NCBI RefSeq assembly: GCF_004327985.1
Contig: NZ_SJDL01000023.1
Location: 19,463-83,462, forward strand
Direction of reading: 5' to 3'
Length of the DNA stretch: 64,000 nucleotides
Origin: Marinobacter halodurans
GTDB lineage: Bacteria > Pseudomonadota > Gammaproteobacteria > Pseudomonadales > Oleiphilaceae
Part shown: piece by piece, positions 48,189-57,933 of the stretch
How positions within the stretch are numbered: the first letter of the stretch is position 1
How the letters are laid out: each line of letters begins with the position of its first letter
The notes under the pieces: generated by a model
The model's database searches: none
What the model saw: the letters and a program-made list of their open reading frames with translations, nothing else
Told to the model about the DNA's origin: nothing
Made by a program: the position numbers and the translations under genes

Positions 48189-48195
48189 GCCCAAC
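48189..48195 (-). other. left-to-right boundary core site GTTGGGC of the cassette pair
   Basis: GTTGGGC matches GTTRRRY exactly and is complementary to GCCCAAC of the cassette's own attC-like site. No attC or attI-like folded sequence is evident on its upstream (right) side, so the cassettes may have inserted at a non-canonical GTT site or the upstream site has decayed. Confidence 0.5.
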
Positions 48196-48249
48196 GAGAC
48201 GGTAAAGAAACAAATTGACCCTCCATGCCACCGCTCTCGCTTTGAACGT

Positions 48250-48287
48250 GGAAGGGGGGACCGACATCATGTCGATCAACCCCTTCC
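48250..48287. repeat. 38-nt imperfect palindrome between tadD and the cassettes
   Basis: Outer arms GGAAGGGG and CCCCTTCC and inner arms CCGACAT and ATGTCG form a long, interrupted hairpin. It lies between the tadD stop and the cassette boundary. It could be a Tad-operon terminator region or a decayed recombination site. Confidence 0.5.
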
Positions 48288-48307
48288 TATCAGGTGTCAA
48301 AGGTGAA

Positions 48308-48322
48308 GGGGCCCGGAGCCCC
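48308..48322 (-). terminator. weak terminator-like stem after tadD
   Basis: GGGGC and GCCCC with a 5-nt loop lie 15-29 bp past the tadD stop, followed on the minus strand by a T-containing stretch (TTCACCTTT). Confidence 0.4.
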
Positions 48323-48336
48323 GGCCAGGCCTGGAC

Positions 48337-49263
48337 TCACGGATTGCGTTGGGCGAGCAGGCGCTGCACCTGGGCCAGGTTCTCGTGCGCGGTGACGTAG
48401 TAACTCGGTGAGGCCTCTGCCGCTTTGCTGAAGAATCGTTTCGCATCGTCCAGCTTTTCAGCATTCATGCAGATATATCCCATGATGTTATAGGCTTCCG
48501 CCGTTGGCACCACTTCCGTGAGTACTTCCAACGCTTCGTCGTAGCGCTCTTCGCGGGTATAGAGTTGTCCGAGGTTGAGCCAGGCCCTCTTGTGTCCGGG
48601 ATCGGCATTCAACGCTGAAAGATACGATTGCTCTGCCTGGTCCCAGTGACCGGCCAGGTAATGGGAATAACCCAGGTTGTTCTGGAGCCGGGCGCTCAGC
48701 GGGGACAGCATGAGTGCCGCGTCGTAGTGTTTGACGGCCTCGTCAAAGTCCCCTCGCAGATCCGCGAGGATACCCAGCGCGTTGTGGGACTGGCCTCGCT
48801 TCGGGTCCAGTTCTATCGCCCGCTCGAGCAGGATCCGGGCGCGTTCGGGTTGGCGCATTTGCATCAGTACCAGGCCCATGCCCTCCAGGGCGCCGGCATG
48901 GTTGGGATCGTTTTTTGCGGCCATCTGGAAGGCCGTGAGCGCTTTGGTCAGTTCCTGTTTCCTGAGGTTGAGTACGCCTATCTTGTAGAAGCTTTCGGCG
49001 TTGTCCGGTTCCAGTTCAAGGGCACGGAGGTACTCGAAGATGGCCTGGTCCAGGTCGCCCCGGGCGGCTGCGGCATCACCGCGGGTGATGCCTTCGGCGG
49101 CTGAATCAAGTGGCATCAGCGTGGAGAAGGTCAGTTTGGACTTTCCACTGTAAAGATCCGAATAATCATGGTCCTTGGCTGTCGGCGTCGACGCGCAACC
49201 GGCCATGACGGCCAGCACCAGCCCGATGCAACTTGCCTTCACCATCCAATCGATATGTTTCAT
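48337..49263 (-). CDS. tadD: TadD-like TPR lipoprotein
   Basis: A 308-residue lipoprotein from ATG 49263 (AAGGAG upstream); an in-frame start at 49287 adds residues before the signal peptide. Lipobox AVMAGC is followed by about six tetratricopeptide repeats (for example LDQAIFEYLRALELEPDNAE), as in TadD, which helps localise or assemble the Tad secretin. It is the last gene of the leftward Tad locus. Confidence 0.88.
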   Translation of the reverse strand: MKHIDWMVKASCIGLVLAVMAGCASTPTAKDHDYSDLYSGKSKLTFSTLMPLDSAAEGITRGDAAAARGDLDQAIFEYLRALELEPDNAESFYKIGVLNLRKQELTKALTAFQMAAKNDPNHAGALEGMGLVLMQMRQPERARILLERAIELDPKRGQSHNALGILADLRGDFDEAVKHYDAALMLSPLSARLQNNLGYSHYLAGHWDQAEQSYLSALNADPGHKRAWLNLGQLYTREERYDEALEVLTEVVPTAEAYNIMGYICMNAEKLDDAKRFFSKAAEASPSYYVTAHENLAQVQRLLAQRNP

Positions 49264-49328
49264 GGTACGACTCCTTAGTGCATCCAACGCTCACGGCCTG
49301 CCGCCGCGTGCGATGCTTCGGACTGATG

Positions 49329-50288
49329 TCAGCCCTTGAAATGGTCGAGAAGGCCGATCACGGCAGGACCGATGGCCACCACAAAAAACGCAGGAAACAT
49401 GCATAGCACCAATGGGAAGATCAGTTTGGTCGATATCTTTCCGGCTTCCTCTTCGGCTTTTTGCATCCGCTTGTCACGGAATTCCTCGGAATAGATCCTG
49501 AGGGAATCCGCGATGCTGTTGCCGAACCGTAGGCTCTGGCTCAGCAGCGTGACGAGTCCGGCAATTTCATCGAGTCCGGTACGGTCGGCAAGATTGTGCA
49601 GCGCATCGGCACGATCAACCCCGGCCCGCATCTCGGCGTTAACCAGGGCAAACTCCTGTGCCAGTTCCGGATGTCCCACTGAGATCTCGTCCGCTACCCG
49701 CTGCAGTGCGGGTTTAAGGCCGAAGCCCGCTTCGGTGCACACGACCAGCAGATCGAGGGCATCGGGGAAACCGTTGTATAGCAGTCTCTTGCGGCGCTGG
49801 ATCAGTTTGCCGAGTACGTAGTTCGGGGCTCCGACGCCGATAAGCACGGCCACAGCGCCGGCCTGGAGCGTCTGTGCGGAGGTGAGGGACGGTATCCAGT
49901 TAACGATCAGCAAGACCAGCAGCGGCAGCCCGATGATCAGGAGGGTCTTGATGGCGTAGAAGGTGGCGAGCGCGTTGTCACCCCTGAATCCGGCATGCAT
50001 CAGACGCTCGCGGGTTCGGCCCCGTTCCCCTTCTTTCCTGGGCAGCACGAAGGGCGCCAACTTACCCGCAAGCATGACCACCGACCCTGGGTTGGAGGCT
50101 TCATCCTCCTGCCCTGAACCGACGACGGACTTCAGGCGGTTCCGCACGGGATTGAAGATGTTGGAAACGAGGAAGACCATGGCCAGTCCGACGCAAAAAA
50201 CCGTGATCCCCATGAGGGCGACGAAGATCCAGCCGGCGGCCTGCTTGTCCTGTAGGGTTGAGTCCAGAAGTCCGATCAGATAATCCAT
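49329..50288 (-). CDS. tadC: Tad pilus inner-membrane platform protein TadC
   Basis: A 319-residue GspF-like protein with an N-terminal helix, two central helices and one C-terminal helix (FPLVLCMFPAFFVVAIGPAV). The T2SF-type domain contains LLVVCTEAGFGLKPALQRVADE. With TadB it forms the platform that couples the TadA ATPase to pilus assembly. It starts 12 bp after tadB. Confidence 0.93.
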   Translation of the reverse strand: MDYLIGLLDSTLQDKQAAGWIFVALMGITVFCVGLAMVFLVSNIFNPVRNRLKSVVGSGQEDEASNPGSVVMLAGKLAPFVLPRKEGERGRTRERLMHAGFRGDNALATFYAIKTLLIIGLPLLVLLIVNWIPSLTSAQTLQAGAVAVLIGVGAPNYVLGKLIQRRKRLLYNGFPDALDLLVVCTEAGFGLKPALQRVADEISVGHPELAQEFALVNAEMRAGVDRADALHNLADRTGLDEIAGLVTLLSQSLRFGNSIADSLRIYSEEFRDKRMQKAEEEAGKISTKLIFPLVLCMFPAFFVVAIGPAVIGLLDHFKG

Positions 50289-50300
50289 GGCATCACTCCT

Positions 50301-51284
50301 TTAAACCCGGAGGTTGAGAATGCGTTTGATCCAGAAAATGCCAACCACGATCATGACGAGGGAAATCAGCACGATATCCCCGCCGCGTGGACTTTCGGTG
50401 AGCATCGGCATGTAATCGGGATTGATCAGGGAGATCATCACGAACAGGGCAAACGGCGTCAGGGTCAGTACCCAGGCCGAGATTCGACCTTCGGCGGATA
50501 GCGACCGCACCTTGCGCTGGAAGCGGAACCGTCCCCGGATGACGGCGGCGATTTTTTCCAGGATCTCCGCCAGGTTGCCGCCGGACTCGCGCTGCACCAG
50601 CAGCGCCGTGACCAGCGCCATGACGGTGACGCTGGGTACACGGTGCAGCAGGCCCATGAGCGCCGAGCGGACATCGCCACCGTAGTTGATCTCGTTGAAG
50701 GTGATGCCGAACTCCTCCCGGACCGGGCTCGGCATTTCGGTGGACACCAGCCTGATAGCGTCGATAAAGGGATGACCCGCCCGCAGCGCCCGGATGATGA
50801 CATCGACAACATCCGGCAGTTGCTCCTCGATGCGGGCAATCCGGGCCGTGCGTTTTTTCCGGATATACAGGAAGGGCAGCATGAAGCCGACCGGCGCGCC
50901 GACCATGGGCGCCCAGGGCGACTTGGTCAGGCTCCAGGCGATACCGCCAACAATGGCGGAGAGTGTGAGGGCCAGCAGGAAGACCCGGTAGGCCGGGGTT
51001 TCAAGCCCGGCCTGGGCAACCAGGTTTCTCAGGGGCTCAAGGACGTTCAGTTGCTCGAGCCGCCTTTCCAGCGGATTGAGCTTGCGGGTGTAACGGTCCC
51101 GCAGGAGGGAAATGCGTTGCTGGGTCTCCGTGTCGGTGACCAGTGTTTTCATCCGTTGCTGCATTCGCTTTCGCGCACTGCGGCTTTCCCCGAAAACCGG
51201 AATCACCAACCCCTGTGAGAGCAGGAATACCGCGATAAACACCAGACCAACAAAGATCCAGAGATTGTCTCCCAGAATGTTCAT
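50301..51284 (-). CDS. tadB: Tad pilus inner-membrane platform protein TadB
   Basis: A 327-residue paralogue of TadC with a GspF-type domain (ADVIIRALRAGHPF-like segment read as VDVIIRALRAGHPFIDAI, about 155-175) and helices at both ends. It starts 3 bp after the tadA stop region and pairs with TadC. Confidence 0.93.
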   Translation of the reverse strand: MNILGDNLWIFVGLVFIAVFLLSQGLVIPVFGESRSARKRMQQRMKTLVTDTETQQRISLLRDRYTRKLNPLERRLEQLNVLEPLRNLVAQAGLETPAYRVFLLALTLSAIVGGIAWSLTKSPWAPMVGAPVGFMLPFLYIRKKRTARIARIEEQLPDVVDVIIRALRAGHPFIDAIRLVSTEMPSPVREEFGITFNEINYGGDVRSALMGLLHRVPSVTVMALVTALLVQRESGGNLAEILEKIAAVIRGRFRFQRKVRSLSAEGRISAWVLTLTPFALFVMISLINPDYMPMLTESPRGGDIVLISLVMIVVGIFWIKRILNLRV

Positions 51285-51287
51285 GGC

Positions 51288-52649
51288 TCAGTCCTCGAAG
51301 TCCGGGTTATAGAGCGAGAGCGGTACATCGATCCCCCGTTGCTGGAGATGTTCATGGAACCGGGGAACGATGCCGGTTGGGGCGTAGCGGCCAACAACCG
51401 CTCCGGTTTCGTCCCTGCCGCGACGCCGGAAGGTAAACAGCTCGGACATGGTGACGACCTCGCCCTCCATGCCGTTGATCTCCTGCACGCTGACCAGGCG
51501 GCGCATGCCATCCTCGTGGCGCTCCACCTGTAGAACCACGTCGATGGCGGAGGCGACCTGGGAGCGAATCGCTTTGACGGGCATGCTGGCGCTGGCCATC
51601 GAGACCATGTTTTCGATCCGGGTCAGGGCATCCCGTGGCGAATTCGCGTGAAGGGTGGTCATGGAACCGTCGTGGCCGGTATTCATGGCCTGGAGCATGT
51701 CCAGGGCTTCCGGCCCGCGGACTTCGCCGACAATGATACGGTCCGGTCGCATCCTCAGGCTGTTGCGAACCAGGTCCCGCTGGCTTACTTCGCCCTTGCT
51801 CTCGATATTCGGTGGCCGGGTTTCCAGGCGTGCCACATGGGGCTGCTGCAGTTGGAGCTCGGCCGAGTCCTCGATCGTGACAATGCGTTCGTCGTGGGGC
51901 ACGAAGCCCGACATGACATTCAGCAGCGTGGTTTTACCGGACCCTGTGCCGCCTGAAATCAGAACGTTGAGCCGGCCCAGGACGATGGCTTCCAGCAACT
52001 CGGCGATGGGCGCGGTGAGCGTCTGCTTTTCGATCAGCGTGTCAATAGACAGCTTGCCAATGGAGAAACGGCGGATGGACAGTAGCGGTCCATCGACGGC
52101 CAGTGGAGGAATGATCGCATTGACCCGGGAGCCGTCCTGCAGGCGCGCATCGACCATCGGGGACGATTCGTCAATGCGTCGCCCGACGCTGGACACAATG
52201 CGATCAATCACATTCAGCAGATGGGCATCGTTGCTGAACGAGACGTCCACTTTTTCCAGTTTGCCATGGCGCTCGACGTAGACGCTGTCGGCGCCGTTCA
52301 CGAGGATATCGGCAATACTCCTGTCTGCGAGTAGCGGCTCCAGAGGCCCGAGCCCGAGGATGTCGTCCAGGATTTGCTTCAGTACCCGCTGGCGGGCATT
52401 GAGGCTCAGGGGAACGGAATCGTCCTTGAGCAGCTGGTGGCCGATTGCCAGGATCTGGTTTTCGGCTTCTTCCCGGCCCAGGGTACTGATCAGTGAGAGA
52501 TCCAGAACCTTCATGAGCTTTTGATGGAGGTTCTTCTTACAGGCCCGTTCCTGCTCTTCCTCGACCCGTCGGGCCTGGTCAGTTGCATGGCTGTGGCCAT
52601 GGACGCCGAAACGTGTCATGGCGCTGTCATTCATCCCGTTGATGGTCAT
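51288..52649 (-). CDS. tadA: Tad pilus assembly ATPase TadA (CpaF)
   Basis: A 453-residue type II/IV secretion ATPase from ATG 52649 (GAGGG upstream); a longer frame overlaps tadZ and is rejected. Walker A is GGTGSGKTT; the Asp-box region is [12 protein letters not shown] and the Walker B/His-box region is [22 protein letters not shown]. An N-terminal CpaF domain precedes it. It powers both extension and retraction of the Flp pilus. Confidence 0.95.
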   Translation of the reverse strand: MTINGMNDSAMTRFGVHGHSHATDQARRVEEEQERACKKNLHQKLMKVLDLSLISTLGREEAENQILAIGHQLLKDDSVPLSLNARQRVLKQILDDILGLGPLEPLLADRSIADILVNGADSVYVERHGKLEKVDVSFSNDAHLLNVIDRIVSSVGRRIDESSPMVDARLQDGSRVNAIIPPLAVDGPLLSIRRFSIGKLSIDTLIEKQTLTAPIAELLEAIVLGRLNVLISGGTGSGKTTLLNVMSGFVPHDERIVTIEDSAELQLQQPHVARLETRPPNIESKGEVSQRDLVRNSLRMRPDRIIVGEVRGPEALDMLQAMNTGHDGSMTTLHANSPRDALTRIENMVSMASASMPVKAIRSQVASAIDVVLQVERHEDGMRRLVSVQEINGMEGEVVTMSELFTFRRRGRDETGAVVGRYAPTGIVPRFHEHLQQRGIDVPLSLYNPDFED

Positions 52650-52659
52650 GGTGTCACCC

Positions 52660-53844
52660 TCATGTCCTGGCCAGTTTTCGAAGCACTTTGGCAAACCCGA
52701 ATGTGCCGGCATCCGCTTTCTTTCCACTCAGGGTTTCCGCGAGCTTTGTAACGCTGCGGCTGACCGGTGATGACGGGGCGAAATCCAGCAGCGGTATGCC
52801 GAGATTGGCGCTTTCGGCCACCTTGGTGAAATCGTTGGGAATGCAGATGATGTCCTCGATCTCGAGGCTCTTCCGGATGTCGTTGGTTTCCAGGTCCTGA
52901 CGCTTCTCCCAGCGGTTCACCACCACCTTTATCTGTTTGTGGGAGATGCCCAGGTAGGTATTGAGATAGCGAATCATCTGCCGTGCATCCTGGACGTGGG
53001 CGACGCTTTGCTGGACCACAAGCAGGATGCAGTCGGCCGATTCCAGTACGCAGCCGGTCACGGGATCGATCTGCCTGGGCAGGTCGACAACCACTTGCTG
53101 GTAGCTCGAGCGGACCAGGTTGATCAGCTTCTTGAGCTGCCCTTCCTCGATGTCGCCGGGAACGACCAGCTGTTGCGAGGTGTCGCCAAGGATGTGAAGG
53201 CCGCTTTTGTGCTTGTGCATATGGCCTTCCAGGGCCATGGCATCCATGGACTCGGAGCAGGTGATGGCGTCGACGAGACCACCATCGGGGGGGAGATCGA
53301 ACAGCGACGACAGGTGGCCGAACTGGAAGTCGAGGTCCAGCAGGGCCACCCGTTGGTCGATGCGGGCGACCAGGCTGTGCGCCAGTGTCGACGCGATGGT
53401 GCTTGCCCCGGACCCTCCCTTGGCATTGATGATGGCCGTCAGTCTGGCATGGCCGGTGGCCTTGTCGCCGTGCAACTCATTGGCAATCCGGTTGAGGGAC
53501 AGCTTCAGGTCGTATTCAGGCAGCGGAAAACTGAAATAATCGCGGGCACAGGCGCGCATGGCCTGGCGCATGACGGCGATATTCTCCGGGCCCACGACAA
53601 TCGTCGGCGGTCGTTGCTCCAGGGGGTGCTCATTCAGGGCACTCAGTTCATCCTCCCAGGCGCCGGTCACACAGAATATGAGTGCTTCGGGGGCCTCCGG
53701 CAGGTTGTACAGGGGATCAGGATTGGCGTTGCCGATATGGCGCAGACTCACCACGTGTGCGGTCGCGCCGACAAGCACCTTTTCCAGTTCCTCCAGTTGA
53801 CCGGGGTCGCGCCCCGACAGCAGTACTCTCAATGATGGTTTCAT
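52660..53844 (-). CDS. tadZ: TadZ/CpaE-family localisation ATPase
   Basis: A 394-residue protein with an N-terminal receiver-like domain ([20 protein letters not shown]) and a MinD/ParA-type ATPase domain ([26 protein letters not shown] motif, read as [18 protein letters not shown], deviant Walker A). TadZ positions the Tad machine at the pole. It ends 10 bp before tadA. Confidence 0.92.
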   Translation of the reverse strand: MKPSLRVLLSGRDPGQLEELEKVLVGATAHVVSLRHIGNANPDPLYNLPEAPEALIFCVTGAWEDELSALNEHPLEQRPPTIVVGPENIAVMRQAMRACARDYFSFPLPEYDLKLSLNRIANELHGDKATGHARLTAIINAKGGSGASTIASTLAHSLVARIDQRVALLDLDFQFGHLSSLFDLPPDGGLVDAITCSESMDAMALEGHMHKHKSGLHILGDTSQQLVVPGDIEEGQLKKLINLVRSSYQQVVVDLPRQIDPVTGCVLESADCILLVVQQSVAHVQDARQMIRYLNTYLGISHKQIKVVVNRWEKRQDLETNDIRKSLEIEDIICIPNDFTKVAESANLGIPLLDFAPSSPVSRSVTKLAETLSGKKADAGTFGFAKVLRKLART

Positions 53845-53868
53845 GATCCTTACCTCACACCTGCTGAT

Positions 53869-54357
53869 TCAGATCGTGGTTCCAAAACACGCCGTTCCTT
53901 CCGGTGAAACACCGAGGCTTTCCCGGGGCAGAACGGTGATGAACGATGGCAGCTCGAACTCCTGGACGAAAAACGGAATGATCAAACGGTGACGAACGCC
54001 CGAGACCTCACTGCGCACGTAGGCGATGTCCATGTATTGGGTGGCCGGGTCGACCGGTGTGCCGCTGGCATCGAGATAGTCGATCCGGATATCGGATTCG
54101 TTGAGCGCCGGCAGAATCGGACTGGGACCGCTCGATCCCGGTGCGTCGAACATCCCGACCCGGCGAATGGCGCTGTGGTTGACGGGGCACACCGCTGCGA
54201 CCCGGGCGCTCTTGCGGCTGACCTCGTCCAGGGTGTTCCAGACGAACATCAGGCGACCAAACTCGATGGCGGCGAACAGCAGCACGAAGAACATCGCCCC
54301 GACGATGGCGAACTCAACGGTGTGGGCACCGGCCTGATTCCGGGGGTGAATGCTCAT
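53869..54357 (-). CDS. tadE: TadE-like pseudopilin
   Basis: A 162-residue protein with a TadE-type N-terminus (QAGAHTVEFAIVGAMFFVLL, containing the conserved E at the helix start) and one membrane helix. Like other TadE/TadF proteins it is probably processed by TadV and acts as a minor pilin. Its start overlaps the preceding gene's stop by 4 bp. Confidence 0.88.
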   Translation of the reverse strand: MSIHPRNQAGAHTVEFAIVGAMFFVLLFAAIEFGRLMFVWNTLDEVSRKSARVAAVCPVNHSAIRRVGMFDAPGSSGPSPILPALNESDIRIDYLDASGTPVDPATQYMDIAYVRSEVSGVRHRLIIPFFVQEFELPSFITVLPRESLGVSPEGTACFGTTI

Positions 54358-54815
54358 AGCGCTCTCATCTCCACGGTGCTGTGCATCTGGAACGACAGGC
54401 TCAGGGGTTGGCCGCCATAAAAGGCTGGAATGCGACCCACCAGGGGCACGTAGTCGTAATGGGCGGAAACGCGGATGTGACTGGCATCCGGACTGGTGAC
54501 CGTCACTTCGGCGGCGCTCCAGTCCGGCAGAAGCGGTGAGCCGGTGCCACCCACGTTGCCGAACACCACGAGGTTGCCGGTTTCCTGCACCAGGGTGCTG
54601 TCCAGGTAGATGATGCCGACGCTGCCAATCAGGGCGCTGGAAGCCATGTATCGGGCTCCATCGCGGGTCGCCCGGGTCATGGTGTGATACTGGTGAAAGG
54701 CCCAGGCCATCTCCGTTACCGCAAGCGTCACGACGATCAGCAGCGGGGCTGCCACCATGAACTCAAGCATCGCGATGCCATGCTGTTTCTGCTTCAAGCG
54801 AGGGTGCTTTTTCAT
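54354..54815 (-). CDS. tadF: second TadE/TadF-like pseudopilin
   Basis: A 153-residue protein with a charged N-terminus, then GIAMLEFMVAAPLLIVVTLAV, the same pseudopilin-type processing pattern as its neighbour. TadE and TadF commonly occur as a pair; the assignment of E or F to each copy is arbitrary here. Confidence 0.85.
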   Translation of the reverse strand: MKKHPRLKQKQHGIAMLEFMVAAPLLIVVTLAVTEMAWAFHQYHTMTRATRDGARYMASSALIGSVGIIYLDSTLVQETGNLVVFGNVGGTGSPLLPDWSAAEVTVTSPDASHIRVSAHYDYVPLVGRIPAFYGGQPLSLSFQMHSTVEMRAL

Positions 54816-54866
54816 GATTCACCGACTCCTGCGTGATAATGTCGGGGTAAACCACCGCCCGGCCGA

Positions 54867-56075
54867 TCAACTGTCGAGCGTGTCCGGATCCTTGTACAAC
54901 TGGATGACGTGGGGCCCCGGGCCGGTCACCGGGTTCGGGCCGGGAACCCCGTTGCCGCCGCAGTCGTCCTTGAACTGACCGAAGAACAGGGCCTGGCCGG
55001 TCTGCGCCATCTCCGTGATCATGTAGAAACAGGCAAAACCGAGTAGATCAACGCTGCTCTGGCCATTGGCCAGGCCATTACAGTCGCCCACCGGGACCGT
55101 CAGAATCCGGCGACCGGGCACACCCGAGGGCGGGGTCGTGGGATCGACGTTGGCCATTTTTGACAGGTACCAGTCCAGGTCAAAGCCGGGCGCCGTTCCG
55201 TTCTGGTAGTCGGCTTCGGTGTAGTTGGCGTGGTCGGTAAACCAGTCTGGCGGGTAGTCGCTGGCGTTGACCGGGCCCTTGTAGACCCCCAGTCGGGTGT
55301 TGATGCCCTGCGCAAAAGGCCCCACCGTGTTGCCCGGTTCCGTCTCGACCACCTCGCCGTTGCTGAGGCAGCTGTGGTATTTGCCGGCCGCGGCATCACG
55401 GACATCGGCACCGCCGGCACTGCCGTCCAGGCGCACCAGGTAGAAGTTTCCGTTCCCCACCTCGGAGCTGGTCCCGGAGCCGATCTTCAGCATTTCCACG
55501 TCGCCCCGGGAATAGCCGTACGTGGTGCCGGGCGGAGCCGAAGCCGGGGGCGTTCCGCACACCATCATGGGGGCTACGTTGCAGACGTTGGCGAGGGTGG
55601 GGCTGGGGCCGGCCACCGCCGTGCCCGGAATCTCGGTGCGATTCAAGCCGAACAGCGGGGCGAACCAGTTTTTCACGTCGTAGCCGGCCGCCCGCACCCG
55701 CACATACTGGGCGGGCAGGGTGGCGGGCACAAACGGGTCGAGGGTCGATGAGAACTCGACGGTGACGGTCAGGCTGCCCCCGTCCAGTGCCTCTCCGAGC
55801 GTTGTGTTGCCCGGCTCGGCCAGGTTACTGGCAAAGGTATCGCGGCCGGCCGTCTCGGCAACCAGCGTGTTCCCGGTCTGGTCGAGCACCTTGGCGGCGC
55901 TGAGGGCCGCGGCATCCAGGCTGTTCTGGAGCCGCGTTTTCTCAAGGTGCGCGTGGCTCATGTCGAGCGCCAGTGCCGCCATCCCGAGGATGCCGATCAG
56001 GGAGATGGCAACCAGCGGCAGAATGGCGCCCCGCTGGTTGTGGCTGGTGGAACGGGTCCGGTTGATTCCAGGCAT
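54867..56075 (-). CDS. tadG: TadG-like pilus assembly protein
   Basis: A 402-residue protein from ATG 56075 (GAAGGGAG upstream); ATG 56093 is a weaker alternative. N-terminal QRGAILPLVAISLIGILGM is a Tad-type membrane anchor, followed by LDAAALSAAKVLDQT and a long extracytoplasmic region containing several Cys. TadG anchors or organises the pilus. No von Willebrand metal-site motif is obvious. Confidence 0.85.
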   Translation of the reverse strand: MPGINRTRSTSHNQRGAILPLVAISLIGILGMAALALDMSHAHLEKTRLQNSLDAAALSAAKVLDQTGNTLVAETAGRDTFASNLAEPGNTTLGEALDGGSLTVTVEFSSTLDPFVPATLPAQYVRVRAAGYDVKNWFAPLFGLNRTEIPGTAVAGPSPTLANVCNVAPMMVCGTPPASAPPGTTYGYSRGDVEMLKIGSGTSSEVGNGNFYLVRLDGSAGGADVRDAAAGKYHSCLSNGEVVETEPGNTVGPFAQGINTRLGVYKGPVNASDYPPDWFTDHANYTEADYQNGTAPGFDLDWYLSKMANVDPTTPPSGVPGRRILTVPVGDCNGLANGQSSVDLLGFACFYMITEMAQTGQALFFGQFKDDCGGNGVPGPNPVTGPGPHVIQLYKDPDTLDS

Positions 56076-56109
56076 ACTGCTGTCTCCCTTCATCCTCTAG
56101 CCGTTGGTG

Positions 56110-56382
56110 TCACAGCTCCGCGCCACCCATGCCCTGGTAGATCCGTTGCGGGGCAGGCGGCGCGGTCCGTTGGCGTTCCACGGAGCCGGCGGCGCGGGCT
56201 CCGTCCATGGTGGGTACGGCCGGCGGCTCTTCGCCCACAGGCCTGTATTTCTGGGAGGCGATCATCGCCCTCACGGAATTCCCGAAGTCGCCTTCGGAGG
56301 ACGGCGAGGCACATCCGCCCAGTGACACCGCCAGGACGAGAGCGGACAGGGTAAGTGCGGTCTTTGGGTTGCTACGTGTCAT
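56110..56382 (-). CDS. small Tad-locus lipoprotein
   Basis: A 90-residue lipoprotein from ATG 56382 with lipobox SLGGC and a short segment SVRAMIASQKYRPVGEEPP. Position between rcpA and tadG suggests a small RcpB/CpaD-type accessory of the secretin, but no family can be named with confidence. It begins 10 bp after the secretin stop. Confidence 0.65.
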   Translation of the reverse strand: MTRSNPKTALTLSALVLAVSLGGCASPSSEGDFGNSVRAMIASQKYRPVGEEPPAVPTMDGARAAGSVERQRTAPPAPQRIYQGMGGAEL

Positions 56383-56392
56383 GGCGTTCACC

Positions 56393-57886
56393 TTAGAGTT
56401 CGTGTCCGAAATGGCCTTCAACACCGCCTTTGCGCATCGGTTTGGAGGTTGGGGGATCACCCGCGCCGCGTCCTTCTGTGTAGCCCAGCAGGTAGAACTC
56501 CAGGCTGCTCGGCTCGACAAACCGGTCGGTGGGCAGTGTGAACTGCTCGCGGTCGGCCGCCTTGGCGAAATGGGGGGTTACCAGGATCACCAGCTCGGTT
56601 TTCCCCTGGACATACTCCTGGCTGCGGAACAGTTGTCCCAGGACGGGTACATCGCCAAGTCCGGGAACCTTGTTGACGCGCTCGCGCAGTCGCTCGTTGA
56701 TCAGGCCGGCAACGCCGATGGTCTGGCCGTTGCCCAGTTCCACGGTCGAGGACGCACTACGGCTGGTCAGCGAGTTGATGAAGAAGGTGGCTCCAGCATC
56801 GGCAATGTCCAGGGCAATTGAGTTCTGGTTGCTGAGTTCGCTGACCTTGATGTTGAGCTTCAGGCTGATGGTGCCGGAATCCAGTACGGTGGGGAGAAAG
56901 CCCAGACTGATCCCGAAGTCCTTGAACTCGATGGTGACTTCATTGTCCTTGCCTGCGACCGGAACCGGGAACTCGCCGCCGGCATGGAATGTGGCTTCCT
57001 GCCCCGTGAGGGTGGTCAGCGTGGGCTCGGCCAGCACCTTGGCCAGGTTGTTCTCCTCGGCCGCTTCGATCACCAGGTCAAACAGGGTGGTGCCGTCCAG
57101 GAAACTGGCGAATATACCGCTGGTGTCATAGCCCAGTGGTTCCCGGAGAATCTGCGTCACATTGCCCGGGATATCGGCTCCGCCGCCGGGAACGGGACCG
57201 CCGAACAGGGCGGTCGCGCCCCGGCTGGCGCCGGAGGTGAGATTCTTGGATACGTTGAGGACTTCGAACCGGGCACCGAGGTTTTTCAGCAGGTCGCGGG
57301 ACACCTCGGCCACCTGGACCTCCAGCATGACCTGCTGGGCGCCCCCGACCTGCATCATGTTCAGGACCGTGCCGGGGTTCTCTCCGGCGCCCTGGAAGCT
57401 GCGCGCCAGCTGCAGCGCCGCATCGACGCGGGGCGCGCTGCTGACTTCCCCACTGAGCACGATGTCGCCCTGGGCCGAGCGGACTTCAATCGTCTCGTCA
57501 GGGAGGATCTGATGCAGGCGTGACTTCAGCCCTTCCAGGTCATGGGTCACCTCGATGCCGAGGACCGCGACCACCGTGTTGCTCTTGTCCCATAGGGTGA
57601 CGTTGGTGGAGCCGAGCTTTTTACCCACAACGTAGAGCTGGCGGGACCGGAGGATCAGGATGTCCGCCACCTCCGGATTCCCGAGCGAGACTTTTGCCAC
57701 AGGCTCCTCAAGGTACAGAATCTGGGACTGGTTGAGCGCCACATCCACGACCTGCCGCTCAATGCCCGTCGACACCATCACCTGTGCGCCGGCACCTGAG
57801 GCCAGGCCCAGCAGACAGAGTAGAATCAAGCCTGCTGGCGGCCACCACGTGCGGTTATTCGCTGCTGCTTTCATGCTTGTTTTCAT
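56393..57886 (-). CDS. rcpA: Tad outer-membrane secretin RcpA (CpaC)
   Basis: A 497-residue secretin from ATG 57886 (GGGGGAA upstream; GTG at 57889 is equivalent). It has a signal peptide, an N-terminal pilus-type N domain (DVALNQSQILYLEEPVAKVSLG), a BON-like segment and a C-terminal secretin domain (VPGLGDVPVLGQLFRSQ, the typical secretin signature). It forms the outer-membrane channel for the Flp pilus. Confidence 0.93.
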   Translation of the reverse strand: MKTSMKAAANNRTWWPPAGLILLCLLGLASGAGAQVMVSTGIERQVVDVALNQSQILYLEEPVAKVSLGNPEVADILILRSRQLYVVGKKLGSTNVTLWDKSNTVVAVLGIEVTHDLEGLKSRLHQILPDETIEVRSAQGDIVLSGEVSSAPRVDAALQLARSFQGAGENPGTVLNMMQVGGAQQVMLEVQVAEVSRDLLKNLGARFEVLNVSKNLTSGASRGATALFGGPVPGGGADIPGNVTQILREPLGYDTSGIFASFLDGTTLFDLVIEAAEENNLAKVLAEPTLTTLTGQEATFHAGGEFPVPVAGKDNEVTIEFKDFGISLGFLPTVLDSGTISLKLNIKVSELSNQNSIALDIADAGATFFINSLTSRSASSTVELGNGQTIGVAGLINERLRERVNKVPGLGDVPVLGQLFRSQEYVQGKTELVILVTPHFAKAADREQFTLPTDRFVEPSSLEFYLLGYTEGRGAGDPPTSKPMRKGGVEGHFGHEL

Positions 57887-57933
57887 CACCTACTTCCCCC
57901 TGAGTGACGTCTTGCTCGCGCCGGACGCCCGGC

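Noticed and set aside
48349..48355. Plus-strand GTTGGGC inside tadD, resembling an integron core site
   Set aside because: It lies within coding sequence, has no folded partner, and a 7-nt match is expected by chance.
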